Of a stretch of 11,379 nt of DNA, positions 6,932 through 11,379 are shown one piece after another. This DNA is from JALZHR01 sp036389695 (GTDB taxonomy: Bacteria > Acidobacteriota > Blastocatellia > Pyrinomonadales > Pyrinomonadaceae). Every line of letters begins with the position of its first letter. Position 1 is the first letter of the stretch. The stretch covers positions 1 through 11,379 of the forward strand of contig DASVWG010000421.1 in NCBI GenBank assembly GCA_036389695.1, in the 5' to 3' direction. The notes under the pieces are model-generated. The model made no database searches. It was not told the DNA's origin and saw only the letters and a list, made by a program, of their open reading frames with translations. The position numbers were made by a program, and so were the translations under genes.

Positions 6932-7417
6932 ATGAGCGAAGAAAAATCTCTCCAGGAAATTTTTGCGCCGAACGGCATTTGTTTCGGGTGCGGCGTGGCG
7001 AATGAAAAAGGCTTGCGCATCCGCAGTTTTCCCGCGAGCACCGACAGCGACGGCGCGGAAGAAGTCGTCTGCGAATGGCACGCCGAGCCGCATCATCAGG
7101 CGTTTCCCGGAATGCTTTCCGGCGGCGTCGCCGGCGCTTTGCTGGATTGCCATTCCAACTGGACGGCGGCTTATCATCTGATGAAAAAAAACGGGAAATC
7201 CGCGCCCGACTGCACCGTGACGGCAAATTATTCGGTCAAATTACTGCGCCCGACGCCTTTCGACGCGACGATAAAATTAGTGGCGCGCGTCGTCGAATCA
7301 AACGAAGACCGCGCGACCGTCGAAGCCGAGCTAATCGCGGGCGATAAAGTCTGCGCGAGCTGTAGAGGCTTATTCGTCGTGGTCAGGGAAGGTCATCCGG
7401 CATATCATCGCTGGTAA
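6932..7417 (+). CDS. PaaI-type hotdog-fold thioesterase
   Basis: This 161-aa cytoplasmic protein has the hotdog acyl-CoA thioesterase layout. An N-terminal CFGCG motif (17-21) followed by NEKGLRI is typical of PaaI-like proteins with a conserved Cys pair. The active-site helix is FPGMLSGGVAGALLDCH at 58-74, with Asp72 as the likely catalytic acid. The strands at 93-107 (CTVTANYSVKLLRPTP) and 113-148 complete the fold. Such enzymes hydrolyse acyl-CoA thioesters; the substrate cannot be read from sequence. The His often seen before the Gly-Gly in PaaI (HGG) is Ser here (LSGG). I chose the ATG at 6932 because the protein then begins just before the CFGCG motif; the frame is open to a TTG at 6836, but that extension is not family-like. 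The stop lies 3 bases before the palindromic repeat. Confidence 0.85.
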   Translation: MSEEKSLQEIFAPNGICFGCGVANEKGLRIRSFPASTDSDGAEEVVCEWHAEPHHQAFPGMLSGGVAGALLDCHSNWTAAYHLMKKNGKSAPDCTVTANYSVKLLRPTPFDATIKLVARVVESNEDRATVEAELIAGDKVCASCRGLFVVVREGHPAYHRW

Positions 7418-7420
7418 GAT

Positions 7421-7595
7421 TTTAGCCACGAAAGGACACGAAAAGGCACGAAAGGAAAAATTTACAGGGATAAGTAGGCTTCGCGGCTTGATAGATAGGG
7501 ATAAGAAAGATTATTTATTTAAATATCCCTGTTAATCAAGCCGCGAAGCCTACTTATCCCTGTATTTTCTTTCTCTGTGTCCTTTCGTGGCTAAA
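7421..7595. repeat. 175-bp nested palindromic element between convergent genes
   Basis: Two nested perfect inverted repeats are present: outer arms 7421-7439 and 7577-7595 (19 bp, TTTAGCCACGAAAGGACAC), and inner arms 7463-7492 and 7535-7564 (30 bp, beginning TACAGGGATAAG). A third, weaker AGGGATA/TATCCCT pair (7498-7504 with 7524-7530) surrounds an AT-rich centre. The left side also carries three tandem 10-bp CACGAAAGG-type units (7427-7456). The structure could fold into a long hairpin on either strand and act as a bidirectional terminator for the thioesterase and the exonuclease. The right arm contains the exonuclease stop codon. It contains no open frame and no clear target-site duplication, though short GATT/AATC matches flank the arms. 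It looks like a MITE-type or other dispersed repeat. Confidence 0.9.
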
Positions 7596-8163
7596 TAATC
7601 TTTTTCATCTGTCTGGCAAAAGCTTCCGTCAAGCCGAGACGTTCAAGCCAAAGCTGCTGTTCTTTTTTTAATTGCGGCAAATAAACCACGTCCGAGAGCG
7701 CGTAGCTGACGAGTTCTTCCGTCCAGATGCCGTTCCAGTTTTTGGTGAAAGTCGCGCGGTGCGATTTTTCCAAATCGACGGCGAAATAGCGATACAGCGT
7801 CTCCGCCAGCGAAGCGGATTGGTCGGCGCCTTTGGTCAGAACTTTTTCGGCAATCATCGTGTCGAAAACGTTCTGCGCCTGATAGCCGTTCTCGCGCAAA
7901 AATTCCAAATCGAATTTCGCGTTATGAAAGATTTTCGTAATCGCCGGATTTTCTAAAATCAAGGCGAGCCGTCCGAGCGCGACGCCTTCCGAAACCGGCA
8001 CCAGGACATTGAAATCGCCGTCGGAAAACTGCACGGAAAACAGCTTTCCGTAACGCGCGCTCAAAGAAGAAGTTTCCGTATCGCAGCCGATTTCCACAGC
8101 CTGCGAGAGTTTTGTAAAAGCCGTCTCGATTTCCGTCGCCGTGCGCGCCACAAGTATTTTCAC
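7591..8163 (-). CDS. Short RNase D-like 3'-5' exonuclease (DEDDy family)
   Basis: This 190-aa protein is a stand-alone DEDDy exonuclease domain with all acidic catalytic residues in place: Exo I CDTETSS (Asp28, Glu30), Exo II FHNAKFDLEFL (Asp85) and Exo III YALSDVVYL (Tyr154, Asp158). The fold matches RNase D and the proofreading domain of DNA polymerase I. Full-length RNase D is about 370 aa with HRDC domains at the end, absent here, so this is a single-domain enzyme acting on RNA 3' ends or on DNA; the substrate is not certain. The start is the GTG at 8161-8163, because an in-frame TGA lies two codons upstream and no other suitable start exists. The TAG stop (7591-7593) lies inside the terminal arm of the palindromic repeat. 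It is divergent from yceH across 60 bp. Confidence 0.88.
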   Translation of the reverse strand: MKILVARTATEIETAFTKLSQAVEIGCDTETSSLSARYGKLFSVQFSDGDFNVLVPVSEGVALGRLALILENPAITKIFHNAKFDLEFLRENGYQAQNVFDTMIAEKVLTKGADQSASLAETLYRYFAVDLEKSHRATFTKNWNGIWTEELVSYALSDVVYLPQLKKEQQLWLERLGLTEAFARQMKKII

Positions 8164-8223
8164 ATTTCAGATTGTAGATTACTCAACATAAAGCTGAAAA
8201 TGTATTATTCTGTTAAACCGAAT

Positions 8224-8874
8224 ATGACCGAAAAATTAAATGAAACGGAAGCCCGCGTCGTCGGCGCGCTAATCGAAAAACAACTGACGACGCCCGAATA
8301 TTATCCTTTGACGCTGAACGCGCTGGTCGCCGCCTGCAACCAGAAAACCAACCGCGAGCCGGTCGTCAATTACGACGAGCAAACCGTCCAGCAGGCGCTC
8401 GAAAGCTTGCGCGAGCGAAATATCGTCTACGTTTTTTACGGCAGCACGAGCCGCGTGCCGAAATATAAACATATGCTGCCGGACGTTTACGAGCTTGAGC
8501 CTTCGGAAACCGCCGTCATCTGCGTTCTTCTGCTGAGAGGCGCGCAGACTTTGGGCGAGCTGCGCGAGCGCACCGGCAGACTTTACGAATTTCGCGGTCT
8601 CGGCGACGTCAACGAAACGCTCGACGCGCTGATGCGCCGCGACGAACCGCTCGTCGTCAAACTGGAGCGCCAGCCCGGACAAAAAGAAGCACGTTTCGCG
8701 CATCTTCTATCGGGCGAAGTCAGCGCGGCGGCTTACGCGCCGAAAACGGATTATTCCGGCAAACAATCGGAAAATGAAAAAATAGAAAATCTCGAACGCG
8801 AATTGGAAAACTTACGCAGCGAATTTAATTTATTCCGACAGGAATTTGAAGATTTCCGAAAACAGTTTGAATAA
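8224..8874 (+). CDS. yceH: YceH/DUF480 (UPF0502) protein
   Basis: This 216-aa protein matches the YceH family strongly. N-terminal EARVVGALIEKQLTTPEYYP (9-28) is followed by ACNQKTNREPVVNY (37-50), a central LLLRGAQTLGELRERTGRLYEF (102-123), and EARFAHLLSGEV (155-166). The family has two winged-helix-like domains and is thought to bind nucleic acid; its physiological role is unsettled. Residues 183-216 form a charged heptad-like tail (ENLERELENLRSEFNLFRQEF), a likely coiled coil, as in E. coli YceH. I chose the ATG at 8224 because it gives the family's usual short lead-in before EARV; the frame allows an upstream ATG at 8200. A weak TATTAT at 8203-8208 would also start transcription between the two. 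Family is certain, function is not. Confidence 0.93.
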   Translation: MTEKLNETEARVVGALIEKQLTTPEYYPLTLNALVAACNQKTNREPVVNYDEQTVQQALESLRERNIVYVFYGSTSRVPKYKHMLPDVYELEPSETAVICVLLLRGAQTLGELRERTGRLYEFRGLGDVNETLDALMRRDEPLVVKLERQPGQKEARFAHLLSGEVSAAAYAPKTDYSGKQSENEKIENLERELENLRSEFNLFRQEFEDFRKQFE

Positions 8875-8946
8875 AAATATTATGACTAAATTCAGTTTTA
8901 TTGAAGTTTGAGTTTTTATTTAGTTTGATTAAGGAGACGCTATTAT

Positions 8947-9327
8947 ATGAACTACGTTTTTATTTTTTTATTTATAGCGGTGTTAGTTATTGCTCTCTAT
9001 TATCTTTTCCGAAAGCGTTTCAGGATTGACCCGATTGAAAAAGCTGAACAAAACATTGCCCCGGCTGAAAGAGTTGAACGGAACAAACCAAGCCCGGTAC
9101 AAAAGTCCGGTTCAACCGATAAGGTGATAAAGCAGCTTCCTGTTAATGATTATGAGTTAATACAGCTCAGACAACAATTAAATACCATTGTTTTACACAA
9201 TAATCGTCTGTATCAAAATAATATTGAAATTGCCCGCCGCGATTTTATAAAAAGAGGTTTGGATAATCCTTCAGAAACCGAATTATTAAAACGGGCTATT
9301 GAAATCTGGCAGGACGATAACAGATAG
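8947..9327 (+). CDS. Small membrane-anchored protein of unknown function
   Basis: This 126-aa protein has an N-terminal transmembrane helix (3-21) followed by RKRFR, which by the positive-inside rule points the rest into the cytoplasm. A polar linker (30-62) leads to a helical region with NDYELIQLRQQLNTIVLHNN (67-86) and a second helix with ETELLKRAIEIWQDD (110-124). The start is well supported by AAGGAG at 8931-8936, 10 bases before the ATG. The gene and the 70 bp upstream are clearly AT-richer than the neighbours. It follows yceH in the same direction at 72 bp but has its own good ribosome-binding site. I do not recognise a family. Confidence 0.7.
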   Translation: MNYVFIFLFIAVLVIALYYLFRKRFRIDPIEKAEQNIAPAERVERNKPSPVQKSGSTDKVIKQLPVNDYELIQLRQQLNTIVLHNNRLYQNNIEIARRDFIKRGLDNPSETELLKRAIEIWQDDNR

Positions 9328-9364
9328 ACACCGATGAAAATGAAAAAACTTATACGAGGCTTTT

Positions 9365-11059
9365 TCAAAAAACCGCATATAATCTCACACTAATCGTAAA
9401 ATTTTTCGTCGCAATCGTCGCCGGATTCTGGCTGTCCTGAGCCGTCACGGTAAAACTCCACGTTCCTCTGACCGCCGCTTTGCCGTTAATTTTTCCGGTT
9501 GCGGAATCGAGCCACATTCCGAACGGCAGGCTTCCCGCCGAAATCGTCCACACGAAACTATTTGAGCTGCCCGAAGCCTGCAAAGTTTGATTGTAAAGTC
9601 TGCCGCGCCGCGCGTCCGGCAAGCTATTTGTCGTGATTTGCACGGGCGCGCTGCCGAATTCGTATGCGCCGATGTCGAATTGACCGTTGGCGGGACGCGC
9701 TTCGCCGGTTTGGTGTTTGATGTATTGGCGAACGACGTTGTGCGCCGGCAAAACGTCCGTATTTAAAATTGTTCCGGCGTTGATTGCCGTCGAAGTCGAA
9801 GCGAGGCGAAAATCCTGCGCGGCTTCGTTCGCAAATCCCGGCGAAGCGCCTTGCACCGAAGTTCCGTCGTTGTTGACGGTTCCGGTCGGCGTGCCGTGCG
9901 AGACGCGCCAGTTTGGTTTGAGCCAGTTGTGCGAGAGCGAAAGAACGCCCGTGTCGTCGAGCAGAGCGAGATTCGAGCCGCTCGCCGTGACGTAGAAAAT
10001 GTTGTTTCGCGCGTCGCAGGTTTCCTCGTTGGTCGAAAGGCGAAAAAGCGTGGTGTTTCCCGTTCGGGTCGAGACGATTGTGTTGTTGTAAAAATAAAGC
10101 GTGCCTTTGCGATAGAGAGAAGTCGTGCCGTTGTCGCCGCCGTAATGCGTGATTTGCGAATTGCCCGCGCCGTCCGGTTCGATTAGAACGTTGCCGTAGA
10201 CGAAAGTTTTGCGATATTCGGGCGCGCTGCGAATCTGAATCGAGTCGTCGCCTTCGACCAAATCCAGTTGGCGATTTCCGTGTTCAATCCAGTTGTATCG
10301 AATCACCGTTCCCGCCGAGCGGTCTTTTAAGGCGTTGCCGTTTGCGCCCGCGCGCATCGCGCCGAAACGGTTATATTGAAACGTGATGCCGATTGCCGCC
10401 GTGTAATTATTGTGCTGAAAAGCGCTGCCGACGATGCCGTTGCCGAAAATGTAATTGCCCTCGACCAGGATATTTCGCGAAACGGTGCCGTCGGATGAAG
10501 CGACAAAAAATCCATTGGCGCTGTCGTGCATTTTGCAGCTGCGAACAGTTATGTTTTCGCCTTTTTCGACGTAAATCGAAGACGCGGCGCTGGAATAAGT
10601 CTGCGTATTTCCGCCGTCGTCGGTGAATTGATAATCGGGATGCGCGCTGCGGATTTCGAGATTTTCGATGGTGATATATTTCGGCATCGTGTCGGCGGGA
10701 ATGTTGGCGCTGCCGATTTTGATGACGCCGCGCTGCTCGCCCGGGAAATTTAAATTAAGCGGCGTGACCGCGCCGTTGCCGTCGATGACCGGCAAATCGC
10801 CGTTTTGATTCGGCACGCCGCGCACGGTAATCGGCTGTTCGGCAGTTCCCTGACGGCAAATCACCCATTTTTCTTTGTAGGCGCTCGCCCGCCAGTAAAT
10901 CAAAACCGTATCGCCCGGCTGCAAGCTCGCCCACGGAACTTCGGCAATCGTGTCCAGCGCCGTGTTCGGCTTGACTTCGTAAACCGTCGCTTTAGCAAAA
11001 GTCACGACAGAAAGAAAAACAAGAAAATAAAACGCGGAAAAGAAAAACAGCTTCTTCAT
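9365..11059 (-). CDS. Secreted right-handed parallel beta-helix protein with C-terminal putative-Ig domain
   Basis: This 564-aa exported protein starts with a signal peptide (KK, then a hydrophobic core at 4-21, then FAKA at 22-25 as a likely cleavage site). After the entry region YEVKPNTALDTIAEVPWASL, residues about 70-370 show repeating short beta coils such as ITIENLEIRSAH, ITVRSCKMHDSANGF, ILVEGNYIFGNG and LYFYNNTIVS, typical of pectate-lyase-like parallel beta-helices. The segment FRLASTSTAINAG...FDIGAYEF (417-468) is the usual end of this class. Residues 474-558 form one He_PIG-type putative Ig domain (SLPDARRGRLYNQTLQASG ... SLPFGMWLDSATGKINGKAAVRGTWSFTV). I chose the ATG at 11057-11059 because it starts the signal peptide directly; the frame is open 37 codons upstream. 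Likely a surface polysaccharide-binding or -degrading protein; no catalytic residues can be assigned. Neighbour upstream is another secreted-type protein. Confidence 0.88.
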   Translation of the reverse strand: MKKLFFFSAFYFLVFLSVVTFAKATVYEVKPNTALDTIAEVPWASLQPGDTVLIYWRASAYKEKWVICRQGTAEQPITVRGVPNQNGDLPVIDGNGAVTPLNLNFPGEQRGVIKIGSANIPADTMPKYITIENLEIRSAHPDYQFTDDGGNTQTYSSAASSIYVEKGENITVRSCKMHDSANGFFVASSDGTVSRNILVEGNYIFGNGIVGSAFQHNNYTAAIGITFQYNRFGAMRAGANGNALKDRSAGTVIRYNWIEHGNRQLDLVEGDDSIQIRSAPEYRKTFVYGNVLIEPDGAGNSQITHYGGDNGTTSLYRKGTLYFYNNTIVSTRTGNTTLFRLSTNEETCDARNNIFYVTASGSNLALLDDTGVLSLSHNWLKPNWRVSHGTPTGTVNNDGTSVQGASPGFANEAAQDFRLASTSTAINAGTILNTDVLPAHNVVRQYIKHQTGEARPANGQFDIGAYEFGSAPVQITTNSLPDARRGRLYNQTLQASGSSNSFVWTISAGSLPFGMWLDSATGKINGKAAVRGTWSFTVTAQDSQNPATIATKNFTISVRLYAVF

Positions 11060-11125
11060 AAATTGTTTATTTTGCTGAAACTTACATATTGTTTTTGAGT
11101 ATTTCGCAGGAAATAAACGGCGAGG

Positions 11126-11157
11126 CGTGTTACTCCGTAGTAATTTTATATTAACAC
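11126..11157. promoter_or_regulatory. Small nested inverted repeat upstream of the beta-helix gene
   Basis: TTACT-CCGT-AGTAA at 11130-11143 is a 5-bp hairpin. It is nested within GTGTTA (11127-11132) and TAACAC (11152-11157), which can pair around it, though the two pairings share bases. It lies about 70-95 bp ahead of the beta-helix ATG, within a spacing where an operator could act. TATAAA is present on the minus strand at 11145-11150, but I see no good -35. Function is speculative. Confidence 0.25.
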
Positions 11158-11196
11158 ACGGCGAACACATTTTTCGATACCTATGTTTTAAGGCAT

Positions 11197-11223
11197 AAAA
11201 AAAGGCAGCCCGAAGACTGCCTT
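11197..11223 (-). terminator. Intrinsic terminator of the truncated upstream gene
   Basis: On the minus strand, AAGGCAG (11217-11223) and CTGCCTT (11202-11208) form a 7-bp stem with an 8-nt loop, followed by seven T (minus-strand reading of 11197-11203, two of which also close the stem). It sits 29 bases after the stop codon of the partial gene at the right edge and separates it from the beta-helix gene downstream. Confidence 0.85.
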
Positions 11224-11252
11224 AAAGTTTGTGCTTGTGATTCAGGTCTTAC

Positions 11253-11379
11253 TTACTGTTCATTCGCCACAAAATTCACGTTCGACAGGTTGCCATTGAC
11301 CTGTATGGTTTGCGGCGTGAAGGTGTAGAGTCTGGAAATAACCGCCACCGTGTAATTGCCCGTCTCGACATTATCAAAC
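11253..11379 (-). CDS. C-terminal end of a surface protein with carboxypeptidase-regulatory/SdrB-like domain (partial)
   Basis: Only the last 41 codons fall inside the window; the rest lies beyond the right edge. The end reads DNVETGNYTVAVIS, then RLYTFTPQTIQVNGNLSNVN and FVANEQ, followed by TAA at 11253-11255. The G-x-Y-T-V strand followed by a T-F-x-P-x turn and a N-L-S-N-V-N-F strand is the signature of carboxypeptidase-regulatory-like or SdrB-like Ig-fold repeats common in exported acidobacterial proteins. It is followed by a clear terminator, so this is a genuine gene end. The nature of the N-terminal part is unknown. Confidence 0.75.
   Translation of the reverse strand, partial: FDNVETGNYTVAVISRLYTFTPQTIQVNGNLSNVNFVANEQ

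Noticed and set aside
7463..7506. Resemblance of TAGGGATAAG to the start of the I-SceI recognition site
   Set aside because: Only the first half of the 18-bp site is matched, and the repeat context explains the sequence. No homing endonuclease gene is present.
9328..9372. Possible terminator between the convergent small membrane gene and the beta-helix gene
   Set aside because: The GGCTTTTT/AAAAAACC pairing leaves almost no loop and has a mismatch, so it is too weak to call.

Overview
This 11.4 kb stretch looks like an ordinary chromosomal region of an Acidobacteriota member, possibly class Blastocatellia (Pyrinomonadaceae-like). That placement is an inference. It rests on the TPR/helix-turn-helix protein, the 'putative Ig' and carboxypeptidase-regulatory-like secreted proteins, the GVDFE-type acidobacterial motif in the TPR protein, and the style of intergenic repeats (GAAGTCA runs, GCCACGAAAGG arms, GTAAC-anchored hairpins). 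No rRNA, tRNA, CRISPR array, transposase or phage structural gene is visible.

Layout. 1-1683 (+) is a TPR protein with a Fis-like HTH and an S24-like C-terminal domain, closed by a strong terminator. It is convergent with a minus-strand block: a DASS/SLC13 dicarboxylate symporter (1744-3270) and, upstream of it, a CstA-family carbon-starvation transporter (3397-5094). The whole gap between these two genes is one composite hairpin repeat. Further upstream on the minus strand are a secreted TPR/PH-like protein (5260-6186) and a small single-pass membrane protein (6237-6653), preceded by a structured leader and a promoter candidate. On the plus strand follows a PaaI-type hotdog thioesterase (6932-7417). 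It is convergent with a short RNase D-like DEDDy exonuclease (7591-8163, minus), and a 175-bp nested palindrome fills the space between them. The exonuclease is divergent from yceH (8224-8874, +), which is followed by an AT-rich small membrane protein (8947-9327, +). The right side holds a secreted parallel beta-helix protein with a terminal Ig-like domain (9365-11059, minus) and the C-terminal end of another surface-type protein (11253-11379, minus) with its own terminator.

How it fits together. CstA and the DASS symporter probably both import small organic acids or related nutrients. The membrane/TPR pair and the two right-end secreted proteins are envelope or surface functions. I see no defence island or biosynthetic cluster. 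The most unusual content is non-coding: three different inverted-repeat elements sit exactly in gene junctions, and two of them supply the stop codon of a neighbouring gene. There is also a possible structured leader ahead of the membrane/TPR pair.
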